Positions 8,968 to 18,352 of a DNA stretch of 64,000 nucleotides are shown here, one piece after another (position 1 is the stretch's first letter; each line of letters begins with the position of its first letter). The notes under the pieces were generated by a model. The model had not been told where the DNA came from. It did not search any database and saw only the letters and a list, made by a program, of their open reading frames with translations. A program made the position numbers and the translations under genes. This DNA comes from Gammaproteobacteria bacterium (lineage in GTDB: Bacteria; Pseudomonadota; Gammaproteobacteria; Pseudomonadales; Azotimanducaceae). The stretch is from positions 238,470 through 302,469 of the forward strand of contig JAPOWH010000019.1 of NCBI GenBank assembly GCA_026707735.1. The letters are read 5' to 3'.

Positions 8968-10923
8968 ATGAATTCACCTAAACGAAGAACCCCAGTTCGT
9001 ACTGCTGGACTAATCGTAATTGGAATGGTTGCGGGCGCAGGTGCCGTGATTGGGTTCTCGTTGCTTACCAATCAGGAGGGGGCACTAGACAAAGCAAACT
9101 CAATTGCAAGCGATGGCCTAACAAATCGTGCAACAAAAAGCGCGACAAGTCAAGGTTACTCTGATTCATCGGAATTGTTAGGAGAAAACTATAACGCTGA
9201 CCTGAATGAGTTATCGCAACTAGCAGCTGACTTCGCCGGAACGGTGGCTCTACACAATCTGCTTCTCAATACCGGAGAAGAAAGTCTTCAGACATTTTTA
9301 GAGCAATCCCGGAAGATCGACTCGCCGCACCGACGTCACGTTGCCGAACAGTCTATCTTCCAGCGATGGGGCGCATTGAACCCCAAGCGAGCGCTTTCGC
9401 AAATCTCTATGTTGCCCGATTACCGGCACGATGCTATGGTGGCGACGGTGTTTGGGGAGTGGTCGGTAGCCGACTTGGATAGCGCAGTGAGGCATGCCAA
9501 GTCTCTAGAGAACCAATATCGGTTCGCCGCGTTACAGGGGATTCTTAGAACAAGAGACGATCTGTCGAGTGACCTTCAACGGCAGATCGCCAAGCAGCTG
9601 GGCAACGAGCAGTACGCTTTGGACCTGAAACACAATTCAAGAGTATCTGAACCTAGCCAAAGTCCGGATCAGTCATGGCATGAGCTCGTCAATGATGACC
9701 AAGACGACGTGTCTCAACTAACCATATTGATCGAGCTCGCCGATTCCTTGGTGGAAAAGCAAGGGATCCAAGCGATTGGCCTAATCAACGAATCACTGAC
9801 TGATAGAAGTGTACGCTCGGCCGTTGTCAGATCTGCATTGCACCGAATCGCACGATCGAACCCGCAGAAGACTTTTCATCAGGCAATGTCGTTGCCTCGA
9901 GACTTGCGCGAGACATCCCTGCGCACCATTGTTGAAGCTTGGGCCCAATCAGATCCGATGGGAGCGCTTGATCGCATCGGATCGCTCAAGACGAACAGCA
10001 TGCAACGTACATTGCAGGAACGAGTCTTGCGAGCATGGGCCAACCGAGATCCCCAAAATCTCTTTGATAACGTTGAGCACCTACCCGAGAATCTGCAATC
10101 CTCAGGCGAGCAAGAGGCCATGCTCGGAGTGGCGCGATCCTCGCTGGCTGAAGCCGTCATGTACCTGTCAGTTTTGACGGACTCGAAGAGGAAATCAGAA
10201 CTAGCGAACGCAATTGCGTCGAGCTGGGCGCATCTCGACGCCTATGGAGCCCTTGACTGGGCGTTGTCGGTCGAACTCACCGACGACGCTGTGCATCGCA
10301 ACGTAATGTCGCGTGTATTGCGCGCGGTTGTGCAGATCGATCCTGATCTCGCCATGGAAACGGCATTGAACCTGCCGTTTTACAAGTCTCGATTTGGGCT
10401 GGAATCCGTGGTCATTGTTGACTTGGCTCAAGTGGATTTGGAAAAGGCCGTAGCGTTTCTTCCGAAAGTTCGTGAAGGAAGAACCAAGACAAGTGCATAC
10501 AGCAGCGTGGGTAAGGTCCTTGTGGAGAATGGAGAATTCGATCGAGCACGGAGGCTGAGTGGGCAGTTGCCGGAAAACGCTCGCTCGAGCTATTTGAGCT
10601 CAATATTCGGACATTGGGCACAACAGGATCCCCACTCGCTGTTTGAAGCGCTCGATCGGATTTCTGATGCTGGCACAAAAGCGCTGGCCGCACTCCAACT
10701 TGTGGTCCACAATTCTCGCGCAAAAATGCTAGAAGCAGATCAACTTGCCCATATTACGAGCCTCTTCGGCGATGGCACTTCAATCCCAGGGCACGGGAGC
10801 TTTGTAATCTCCGTTGACGAATCGGCTCAACGCGCTGCGAACCTCGATGTGGTTCGCATGACATTAGAGCAGTCGCTTGCTGAATCCCTGCTGAAAGAAG
10901 CAGTTAGGTCGAGTTCCGAGTAG
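8968..10923 (+). CDS. membrane-anchored alpha-helical repeat protein, paralogue 1 of 3
   Basis: A 651-residue protein with one N-terminal membrane helix (AGLIVIGMVAGAGAVIGFSLL, about 13-33), a polar linker, then a long helical-repeat region. The repeat unit, about 35 residues, centres on a W-x3-D/N-P-x2-A-hydrophobic signature (WGALNPKRAL, WSVADLDSAV, WAQSDPMGAL, WANRDPQNLF, WAHLDAYGAL, WAQQDPHSLF), suggesting an alpha-solenoid related in style to TPR/HEAT proteins. The repeat domain would face the periplasm. I do not recognise a named family. Genes at 12318 and 14190 share the same layout and are clear paralogues. A scaffold or binding role is likely, with no enzymatic motif seen. Confidence 0.7.
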   Translation: MNSPKRRTPVRTAGLIVIGMVAGAGAVIGFSLLTNQEGALDKANSIASDGLTNRATKSATSQGYSDSSELLGENYNADLNELSQLAADFAGTVALHNLLLNTGEESLQTFLEQSRKIDSPHRRHVAEQSIFQRWGALNPKRALSQISMLPDYRHDAMVATVFGEWSVADLDSAVRHAKSLENQYRFAALQGILRTRDDLSSDLQRQIAKQLGNEQYALDLKHNSRVSEPSQSPDQSWHELVNDDQDDVSQLTILIELADSLVEKQGIQAIGLINESLTDRSVRSAVVRSALHRIARSNPQKTFHQAMSLPRDLRETSLRTIVEAWAQSDPMGALDRIGSLKTNSMQRTLQERVLRAWANRDPQNLFDNVEHLPENLQSSGEQEAMLGVARSSLAEAVMYLSVLTDSKRKSELANAIASSWAHLDAYGALDWALSVELTDDAVHRNVMSRVLRAVVQIDPDLAMETALNLPFYKSRFGLESVVIVDLAQVDLEKAVAFLPKVREGRTKTSAYSSVGKVLVENGEFDRARRLSGQLPENARSSYLSSIFGHWAQQDPHSLFEALDRISDAGTKALAALQLVVHNSRAKMLEADQLAHITSLFGDGTSIPGHGSFVISVDESAQRAANLDVVRMTLEQSLAESLLKEAVRSSSE

Positions 10924-11126
10924 CAGAGCAGTTGAGGTGGATAGAACTCGTACACACAGTCAATTCGTGCACACCCGCTTCGGCCAACAAATAATCTTGC
11001 ACTGCGCACTTTGCAGTTCGTCACTTGAGCGCGATAATCGCCCCGTCCTGTGTCTATCTCTGTTTATAAACAACATTCAGCGGACTGAATAGAACGTCGT
11101 CGCGGTAGATTCAGAAGTTGCGACTT

Positions 11127-11429
11127 TCAAAGGACCTGTTCAAAGACTTCTAGTTGTGGATGGCCCACGTATGTGCCTTTGGGAGCACTCCGTTGCCCGT
11201 GGGCTTTACGAAATGCATCCGACTCAGTCCAAGCTTCAAATGCACCGCGCGACTCCCAGACTGAATGCGAGGCATACAGCGTGAACTCGTCGTTGGTGGG
11301 TCCACGCAATAGAGCAAACTGCTTGAATCCGGGCACATCAGCCAAGTGCGACTCTCGTGTCCGCCAAACGGTTTCAAATCCTTCCTCGAAACCTTTGTTG
11401 ATTTTGAACCGATTCATAGCTAGAAACAT
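11127..11429 (-). CDS. antibiotic biosynthesis monooxygenase (ABM) domain protein
   Basis: A 100-residue protein matching the ABM/heme-oxygenase-like ferredoxin-fold family (MNRFKINKGFEEGFETVW, DVPGFKQFALLRG, YASHSVWESRGAFEAW). The ATG at 11429 is chosen because GGAGA lies just upstream; the frame is open to 11489. These small dimers include quinol oxygenases (YgiN type) and heme-degrading proteins, and the substrate cannot be told from sequence. The gene is a single unit antisense to, and between, two of the helical-repeat paralogues, so it may have been inserted into a formerly continuous array. Confidence 0.8.
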   Translation of the reverse strand: MFLAMNRFKINKGFEEGFETVWRTRESHLADVPGFKQFALLRGPTNDEFTLYASHSVWESRGAFEAWTESDAFRKAHGQRSAPKGTYVGHPQLEVFEQVL

Positions 11430-12317
11430 GGAGCTTTCTCCTTGGTTTAGATGGCAATCACCAGTAGCCGATCTAGGTTCTTGTGCCACTCGACCTTTAT
11501 AGGCAACTGCGATATCTTGGATAGTACATCGCTGGTAAACAGTTCAACTAATTCCCCTTTGCAGAACACCTCACCGACGATGCGGAGTTAGACAACGCTG
11601 GAAATCTGGCTGCAAGGTTGAGATCGTGACGCGCGAACAGTGACCCCCACTCCCCTCGCGCTTACTTGTTATTACCTTGAGAATCTCCAGCTCGTATGCC
11701 ATGTCGAGGTTGAAAGTTGTCTCGTCGAATGCAAATAGCGCGGCGTGCCGCCTTTCAACGGGTTCCATGATTGCAGCAGTGCACGCGCAAAATTTGGAAG
11801 CACACTGAAAGTTGTAGTATTTCTTACATGCAGTGTGGAATTTGCTACAAACTTTGGTTCAGCTTGTTAATGCTCGAACCCCAATCCGTGTGATCGATCG
11901 AGGCCTCAGTGTTGCCCGCGGTTGCGAAGCCTGCTGCTCGCCAGGTTGGCAACACCACTCTCTCGCGTTTGGTCACTGAGAATTGGCTTGGACTGTCCAC
12001 AACTAACGACTTGGAAAAAACTGCGGCCTTTGAAGCGCTCTTCTTTGCGCCCTCAATTCTCGTCAGAGATGGTGGGGCATTGCGGTCATCGACTAAGTAC
12101 GCCGTATGCCACAGATGTTTTGCCACATTGAGGCCTATTTGCAAGATCGCGAAGAGACAGTCTAAATTCTTATGGGTGTGTTGCGAGGGCAATAGTAACG
12201 ATCTGGTGTGAGATTTGCATCTACAGCTGTAAATGCGTGAAAATCTTGTGATATCGCAGACATTCCTTTTATCACAACCGCTTCTACGAGAAATCAAAAT
12301 GGAGTGTAATTGGCATT
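11430..12317. other. 888-bp intergenic region without a recognised gene
   Basis: Frames at 11909-12211 (plus) and 11845-12297 (minus) overlap each other, and neither has a recognisable motif or ribosome-binding site. Part of this stretch may be a decayed gene. I found no repeat or insertion-sequence end that would prove it. Confidence 0.3.
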
Positions 12318-14057
12318 ATGTCTGGTAGCTTGCAAAAAACGATTAGTGCGTTAGCGGGACTATTGGTCGGCGCTGCCGTGGTGGGTGCGGGCGTGTTTGT
12401 TTACACGAGCTACGTCGCCCCTTCAAGAGACACTTCTTCAACCACGACGATTGGTACTTCAGAACTTCAGTCCAATACCACTACAGAGAGTCCCGTTGGC
12501 GAGCCTTCTGAGCAGTCTACAGACGCAGGGGAACTGAATCTTTCGGACCTCCTGAAACACAGCAAATCCAGTCGCGACGTGGCGCTATACAACCATCTAT
12601 TGAATGCCAATGCTGACCGTGCTGTTCGGCTCTTCGGTCAATCCCAGACCGTAGAACCGTTAAGTTTGCGTCACGAAGTTCAGGAATCGGCCGTCCGACG
12701 GCTCGCTCAGCTTGATCCTGAGCAGGCACTAAGAGAAATTAATCGCATGGCGGGACCTCGTCGCCATTCCTTGACTTCAGCGGTCTTTGACGAGTGGTCG
12801 GTGGCAGACTTAGAAGCAGCAATGGACGAGGCACGCAACCTAGACAAAGAATCTCAAGGCTACGCATTGGAAGGCGTACTCACTTCGCGACTCGACCTAT
12901 CGGAAAGCCAGCAGATTGAGCTGGCACGCAAGCTTGGGCTAGAGACGGTTTTCGCAGACCGTCGAGCCTTTTCGTTAGCAGGCGAGCCAATAGAGGACCC
13001 GGAGAAGGCTTGGATTAAGTTTCTAGAGGATTACGGTGGCGATGTGGCAAGTTTGACCGATACACAGTCTGCATTGCTACAACACATTATGGATTCTTGG
13101 ATGCAGCGAGACGAGATTGCAGGGCTAGCGAAGGCGGTCGACGTGGCATTGCACTCTAGTAGCAATAGTCCAGCCGTTCAATTACTACTCGAATCCTGGG
13201 CAAAAACCGACCCGTCGATGGCATTCAATGCTACTGCCACGATTGGTGACCCAGATATACGAAACCAAATGCAGCAAGCTATCGTGTCTGCTTGGGTCGA
13301 GCGGGACCCTATCACAGTCCTAGACTCCATTGACTTAATCCCCAGGGATCTTCAAGATTGGAGCAAGCAACAGGCGTTGGCGGCTCTGTCTGAAACATCC
13401 CCTGCAGAGGCGGCAAAGCGATTGGGCATTCTCTCCGACGATAGCAAGGGATCCGTTGCTGGCACTATCGTTACTTATTGGGCGATTACAGATCCTCAAG
13501 CTGCCCGCGATTGGATTCACTCTGCTCCTGAAGTCCAGGAAATGCGTTGGGGGCTGATGTACAGGCTGGTTCGGGCACTCGCCAAGACAGAATCGGAACT
13601 AGCTATGAAATGGGCTTTGGAGGAACCCGTGAACCCGCAACAGAGGGGTCGTGGTCTAGAAGTGGATGTGATCGCAACCGTAGCCTATGGCGGAAACATA
13701 GAATCGGCGCTGGCGTTGGCGGCGCAAGCACGCGACGTTGAGAACAGGCAATGGGCGTATGTGAGGATTGGAGGCGTCTTGGCGCAACGAGGCAGAATCG
13801 ACGAAGCGCTGAATCTGCTCGACGAAATTCCCGAACGCTATCAAAACATCTATCGAGAGCAGTTAATGTTCAATTGGGTGTATGCAGAGCCCGATGTGGC
13901 GTTCGCCCGAATTGACAGTCTGGCATCGGACAGCGTGAAGGCTGATTTGGCACGTACGTTGGCGTTCTACAACTCGATGTCGCACATGTTCTCGGACAAA
14001 CAAATGCGTCAGCTCAAGGAGTATCTCCCTGAAAGGCTACAGCACCTCATCGAGTAG
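12318..14057 (+). CDS. membrane-anchored alpha-helical repeat protein, paralogue 2 of 3
   Basis: A 579-residue protein with the same plan as its neighbours: an N-terminal membrane helix (ISALAGLLVGAAVVGAGVFVYT), a Ser/Thr-rich linker, then about nine helical repeats with the W-x3-D-P signature (LAQLDPEQAL, WSVADLEAAM, WAKTDPSMAF, WVERDPITVL, WAITDPQAAR, WVYAEPDVAF). It ends in a motif also seen in paralogue 3 (QLKEYLPE). The second repeat (EWSVADLEAAMDEARNL) closely matches paralogues 1 and 3, which supports duplication of one ancestral gene. The repeat domain is predicted to be periplasmic. Function unknown. Confidence 0.7.
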   Translation: MSGSLQKTISALAGLLVGAAVVGAGVFVYTSYVAPSRDTSSTTTIGTSELQSNTTTESPVGEPSEQSTDAGELNLSDLLKHSKSSRDVALYNHLLNANADRAVRLFGQSQTVEPLSLRHEVQESAVRRLAQLDPEQALREINRMAGPRRHSLTSAVFDEWSVADLEAAMDEARNLDKESQGYALEGVLTSRLDLSESQQIELARKLGLETVFADRRAFSLAGEPIEDPEKAWIKFLEDYGGDVASLTDTQSALLQHIMDSWMQRDEIAGLAKAVDVALHSSSNSPAVQLLLESWAKTDPSMAFNATATIGDPDIRNQMQQAIVSAWVERDPITVLDSIDLIPRDLQDWSKQQALAALSETSPAEAAKRLGILSDDSKGSVAGTIVTYWAITDPQAARDWIHSAPEVQEMRWGLMYRLVRALAKTESELAMKWALEEPVNPQQRGRGLEVDVIATVAYGGNIESALALAAQARDVENRQWAYVRIGGVLAQRGRIDEALNLLDEIPERYQNIYREQLMFNWVYAEPDVAFARIDSLASDSVKADLARTLAFYNSMSHMFSDKQMRQLKEYLPERLQHLIE

Positions 14058-14189
14058 ATGAAGAGTCTGATGGTTCATTACACAACCACGTGCGTTCAAA
14101 GTTGCTGTGAAGCTCGAGATTTAGCTTTTTTGTGCATTGACATTAGCAAGTCTCTGGTTTTCTTGCGTATGTCTTCAAGAGGTATCTAG

Positions 14190-16022
14190 GTGAATTCAGA
14201 ATCGTCCGCCAGTCCTCCAAAGTCCAGGAATGCACCAGCATTCTTGGTGGGTCTGCTAATTGGATTTGTAGCTGCTGGAATTGGCGCGTTTTTCTTCGTG
14301 GATAGACCACGCGATGACTCGATGTCGTCCGCGCAAACATCTGTGGGTGTCGATCAGTCGGAGATGCGGGCGAACGCGACCGAATCTCCTAGTCAGATTA
14401 CCGATGTGTCAGATCTTGAAGCACTACTCACCCAAAAGAGCTCCTATGGAAGAGCCATATCGCTGCAACGGATTACGGCTGGTGCCGGGAGACAAGAGCT
14501 CAATCGGTGGTTTTTGCTTGCTGAAGACCTAAGCTTAAGCGGTTTGCGCGACGAGATACAAACCGTAGTGGTTCAGAGACTTGGCAGAATCGACCCTGAG
14601 AACACTCTGCGAAAAGTCGACACTTTCGCCAAGATCCGCCGGAGTCGCTTACATGGGAGCGTTTTTGAAGAGTGGTCTGCCATAGATTTGGAAGGATCGC
14701 TCGAGTTTGCGAAAAACATGTCGCAGGACAGCAAAACAGCGGCACTTGCAGGCATCCTCCGTTCACGAATCGATCTTACGGACGGCGCTCGCCTTGAAAT
14801 TGCCATTCAGCTAGGAAACGAACAGTTCGTTTTGGATCAATTGGCGAATCTAAGCGGTCACGACGCCATCGATGATCCTGCAGTGGCGTGGCGTGAGTTC
14901 GCGGTGCTTCACGGAACTGATGTCGAAAGACTAAGTACCGATCAGCGGAATCTGCTTGGACGTATTGCTCTCGCGTGGACCAATCGAGACGGGTTTGGCA
15001 GCATGTTGCAGGCGATTAGTGCGTCGCTTGACGACTACGACGCTAGCGTGGCCGTCATTGGACTTCTAATGGACGAAGTTGTTGCACAGGATCCCCGCAT
15101 TGTGTTGGACGCCGCGGTGGGAATGGATCCAGAGCTCCGTGCAACAGTAGTGAACGCCCTAGAGAGTTTGGCTGCCACAAATCCCGCAGTCGCTTTGGAG
15201 ATCGCTGCGATTATGGAATCAGGCAGCACGGTAGTGGCGTTGCAGCGTGCTGTAATTGGCGCGTGGATGGACGCCGATCCAAAAGCTGTGCTTGATGCTC
15301 GGAACAGCATGGCTGCGGAATTTCGTGAATGGATTGAACAATCCGCGCTTATGAGTATGGTTAGGACTCTTCCCGAGGAAGTCCCTCCATATATACCCAC
15401 TATCAAGAACGACAGGGCAAAAGAGATCGTCGCCATCAATCTCTCATTGAACTGGGCACGAAAGGATCCTATGGCTGTATTCGACTGGCTGCAATCGGAA
15501 CCCGAAGTTGAGCAATGGTATCACCATATTTTTTCAGACGTACTGGAAAATCTTACAAACCGCGATCCAGAGGAGGCGATGCGTTTCGCATTGGGGCAAC
15601 CGCCTCGAGAATACGATGGAATTGGTTGGGAATCCGCAGTAGTTTCGAAAGTTGCTCAATCTGACATGGAGGCGGCGCTCGGCATGACAGACCGTGCTCG
15701 AGACGAGCAAACACGAGACTCCATGATGAGGTCTCTTGGCCAGGTTCTCATCAACCAAGCCCAATTCGAAAAGGCTATGGATTGGGCTGACAAACTAAAA
15801 GAAGAGCAGCGGGATGAGTACATGGAAAGGGTGGTTACGAGCTGGGTATGGGGAAACCCCGAACAACTGTACGAGAAAATGGATGAATTGCCCTCAGACA
15901 ATCTCAGAGAGATTGCTGCCGATTGGCTCATCGATGCAGATGAGCACCAGAAAGCTTTCACCGCAGAGCAGATTGAGGAGCTTAAGAAGTACCTACCAGA
16001 GGAAAGCTCCGAGTCTCAATAG
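14190..16022 (+). CDS. membrane-anchored alpha-helical repeat protein, paralogue 3 of 3
   Basis: A 610-residue protein starting at GTG with AGAGG upstream. It has the membrane helix (APAFLVGLLIGFVAAGIGAF), a linker, and repeats carrying the family signature (LGRIDPENTL, WSAIDLEGSL, WMDADPKAVL, WARKDPMAVF, LTNRDPEEAM, WVWGNPEQLY), ending EELKKYLPE. It lies 132 bp after paralogue 2, close enough for a shared transcript. Its divergence from the other two is substantial outside the motif, so the duplications are not recent. No catalytic motif is visible. Confidence 0.7.
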   Translation: MNSESSASPPKSRNAPAFLVGLLIGFVAAGIGAFFFVDRPRDDSMSSAQTSVGVDQSEMRANATESPSQITDVSDLEALLTQKSSYGRAISLQRITAGAGRQELNRWFLLAEDLSLSGLRDEIQTVVVQRLGRIDPENTLRKVDTFAKIRRSRLHGSVFEEWSAIDLEGSLEFAKNMSQDSKTAALAGILRSRIDLTDGARLEIAIQLGNEQFVLDQLANLSGHDAIDDPAVAWREFAVLHGTDVERLSTDQRNLLGRIALAWTNRDGFGSMLQAISASLDDYDASVAVIGLLMDEVVAQDPRIVLDAAVGMDPELRATVVNALESLAATNPAVALEIAAIMESGSTVVALQRAVIGAWMDADPKAVLDARNSMAAEFREWIEQSALMSMVRTLPEEVPPYIPTIKNDRAKEIVAINLSLNWARKDPMAVFDWLQSEPEVEQWYHHIFSDVLENLTNRDPEEAMRFALGQPPREYDGIGWESAVVSKVAQSDMEAALGMTDRARDEQTRDSMMRSLGQVLINQAQFEKAMDWADKLKEEQRDEYMERVVTSWVWGNPEQLYEKMDELPSDNLREIAADWLIDADEHQKAFTAEQIEELKKYLPEESSESQ

Positions 16023-16176
16023 CGCTGGGAAGCAAAGCCCAAATAATTCAGAGAATAGACATCCTTAGCATGCACTATCTCTCAACCTCGAAAAAATTTC
16101 CATCATGGTGGCACAAGCTCGTCAATGAGGTGTTGTACAACCGCTAGGACGTCTTTAGTTCGTCTCCTCTTAGACA

Positions 16177-16536
16177 TTAGAAAGCGATGACATCCTGCGT
16201 TTCGTCTCCTTTTCCTGGGTTGTCACCTTTTGGTCTTGCACGACGTGCAGAACGGACTCGTTTGGGGAGGTGAATTGAGTCTGCCACAAACCCCAGTTCA
16301 TCGCTTGAGGGATCCAGAACATTCTCAATTTGGTTCCGGCATCCGAACAGGTGGAAGAACATGATTATGGTCCCTATGGCTATTCCAGGATCTCCAGATT
16401 CAGTCCTTTGAACGGTCCCAATCGATACTCCAGCTTTCAGCGCGAGGTCTTTTTGAGACCACCGCCTTCTGAGCCGTGCGATTCGCAGGTCTTCTCCGAG
16501 TTTCTTGGTTGTACGTTTGACGGCGTAGATTGCCAT
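16177..16536 (-). CDS. XRE-family helix-turn-helix regulator
   Basis: A 119-residue protein with an XRE/HipB-like DNA-binding domain (about residues 13-65: LGEDLRIARLRRRWSQKDLA, SIGTVQRTESGD) and a basic C-terminal tail (RARPKGDNPGKG). It resembles the HipB antitoxin class, but no HipA kinase gene is next to it; the next gene on this strand is absent and the divergent neighbour encodes a nuclease-like protein. It probably represses its own promoter through the palindrome about 70 bp upstream. Confidence 0.75.
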   Translation of the reverse strand: MAIYAVKRTTKKLGEDLRIARLRRRWSQKDLALKAGVSIGTVQRTESGDPGIAIGTIIMFFHLFGCRNQIENVLDPSSDELGFVADSIHLPKRVRSARRARPKGDNPGKGDETQDVIAF

Positions 16537-16603
16537 ATGGTGCGATGCTAGAGACGAGACTCTGTGTATATTACCTTATAAATAATTCGTTATTAGACTT
16601 TAT

Positions 16604-16619
16604 ACCTAAAATATTAGGT
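16604..16619. promoter_or_regulatory. palindrome upstream of XRE gene, candidate operator
   Basis: A perfect inverted repeat ACCTAA-AATA-TTAGGT in an AT-rich stretch 68 bp before the XRE start and about 150 bp before the divergent nuclease-like gene. Position and symmetry fit binding of an XRE dimer. Binding itself is inferred. Confidence 0.45.
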
Positions 16620-16765
16620 GTTAAGTAGGGATTCGTGACAACGCGCGCCAGCTTATTGAGACAAGAGTGAAAGAATTTCGACATATTCTGTCGTTGATCT
16701 TGCTATCGTGACACTAGACTGATCGTATCAGAGCGCCGTTAGGGCAACGTAAAGCCAATCGAGGG

Positions 16766-18280
16766 ATGCGACTGAGCAGTAATTTGAAAGCAACCAGCCA
16801 CAAACCCTATCTGTCAAAGTCTCGGTTCATGTCGGGCATGCAGTGCGAATTGCGCCTTTGGAACGAGGTGTTCGATCGAGATCTCATGCGTGAGCCTGAT
16901 GCAGCAATTCAGTACAGATTCGATATGGGAACGGAAGTTGGGGAGGTGGCTCGAAATCGATATCCAAAAGGAAGACTCATCGGGCACGATCCGGAGCATT
17001 TTCGAGAGGCTATCGAGGAGACGCAGGAGCTCCTTGAGGACTCGTCGATACCTACGCTGTTCGAACCTGCATTTCAGTTCAAGCGTGTTCGGTGTCGGGT
17101 CGACGTGTTGCAACGGCTTGGCGATGGCGGCTGGCGCATTGTTGAGGTCAAGTCGTCCACAAAACCGAAACGGGAGCACGTAGAAGATCTAGCCCTTCAG
17201 ATCTGGGTGTTGCGAGGATGCAAGATTGACGTACGCGATGCTTGCGTGTTAACGCTCGACAGAGACTACGTTCGTGGCGAGTCGCTCGATGTACGCAAAC
17301 TCTTCAAGGAGCACCCTCTATGGCAGGAGGTTCAGGAGTTTGTTGAACCTGTTGGTACCTATGTCGACTTCATGAAACGCATCCTCACTTACCCAGAGCC
17401 TCCCGATGTAGCTATGGGAGACCATTGCAACGACCCATATGCGTGCCCATTCATCGATCACTGCTCGGGCAAGTTGCCCGCGCTCGACCATCCCATAAGT
17501 GAGTTCTGGAATTTCTCGCTAAAGCAGCAATTGTTGGATTGTGGAATCGAGGAGATTCGGGACGTGCCAGAGGACTATCCCCTCTCTGAAGTCAATAGGC
17601 AAATCCGTAAGTGCGTTCTTGACAACAGGAATCGATGGAGGAACCGAAGTGAATTGGTGGAGAGGATCAGTAGTCTCAGCACACCCATTCGTCACTTGGA
17701 TTTTGAAACGATCGCCCCGGTTGTCCCCTTATTCGAGGGTACACGTCCCTACCAAGCGATTCCGTTCATGTTCTCCGTGCATAGGGAATCCAAGAATGGT
17801 TCACTTATACATAGCGACTACCTGCATGAAGAGTTCACGGACCCTCGACGCGCTGTTGCTGAACAGCTAATTGAGCAATTGGGCACGAACGGATCGGTAA
17901 CGATGTATACGCAATATGAAAAGACGCAAATCGAAAATCTAGCGAGCGAGATTCCAGATCTTGAGTCGCCACTCCTAAGGATTCGAGATCGACTCGTAGA
18001 CGTCGCTCCATTTGTTCGCCACCACTACTACCACCCGGAATTTCGTGGATCCTTTTCCTTGAAGAGCGTCGTTCCAGTCATGGGCAAGTCGGATTACTCG
18101 GATCTAGAGATCGACGACGGTACATTGGCCTCAATCGCCTACCTATACGCGATGGAAACCGAGAGTGTAGATGAACGGGAGAGGACTTTTCACAATCTCA
18201 GAGAGTACTGCAAGCGAGACACATTGGCGACGTACAAGATCCTTGAGAGCTTAAGAAGGAGAGTGGATTTGGAGCCGTAG
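16766..18280 (+). CDS. DUF2779 / Cas4-like PD-(D/E)XK nuclease-family protein
   Basis: A 504-residue protein in two parts. Residues about 14-240 look like a Cas4/RecB-type PD-(D/E)XK nuclease: D113 and the E-V-K motif (E127-K129) supply the metal site, and four cysteines (C27, C221, C227, C233) are spaced as in Fe-S cluster nucleases. Residues about 300-500 match DUF2779, with an RNase-H/DEDD-like start (HLDFET) and later Asp/His motifs. It therefore probably acts on DNA or RNA ends, but no partner shows the pathway. The sterol operon begins within 100 bp on the same strand; a functional link is unlikely, although co-transcription is possible. Confidence 0.75.
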   Translation: MRLSSNLKATSHKPYLSKSRFMSGMQCELRLWNEVFDRDLMREPDAAIQYRFDMGTEVGEVARNRYPKGRLIGHDPEHFREAIEETQELLEDSSIPTLFEPAFQFKRVRCRVDVLQRLGDGGWRIVEVKSSTKPKREHVEDLALQIWVLRGCKIDVRDACVLTLDRDYVRGESLDVRKLFKEHPLWQEVQEFVEPVGTYVDFMKRILTYPEPPDVAMGDHCNDPYACPFIDHCSGKLPALDHPISEFWNFSLKQQLLDCGIEEIRDVPEDYPLSEVNRQIRKCVLDNRNRWRNRSELVERISSLSTPIRHLDFETIAPVVPLFEGTRPYQAIPFMFSVHRESKNGSLIHSDYLHEEFTDPRRAVAEQLIEQLGTNGSVTMYTQYEKTQIENLASEIPDLESPLLRIRDRLVDVAPFVRHHYYHPEFRGSFSLKSVVPVMGKSDYSDLEIDDGTLASIAYLYAMETESVDERERTFHNLREYCKRDTLATYKILESLRRRVDLEP

Positions 18281-18352
18281 CCTGCTTTTGCATGCTCTGT
18301 GAGAGGCCACTCGTCTTCCTCTGCCAGTTCTCCATTTGTCTATACTTTTTTG

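Noticed and set aside
11845..12297. 150-codon minus-strand frame
   Set aside because: No motif, Arg/Ser-rich shadow-like composition, no ribosome-binding site, and it overlaps another equally long plus-strand frame.
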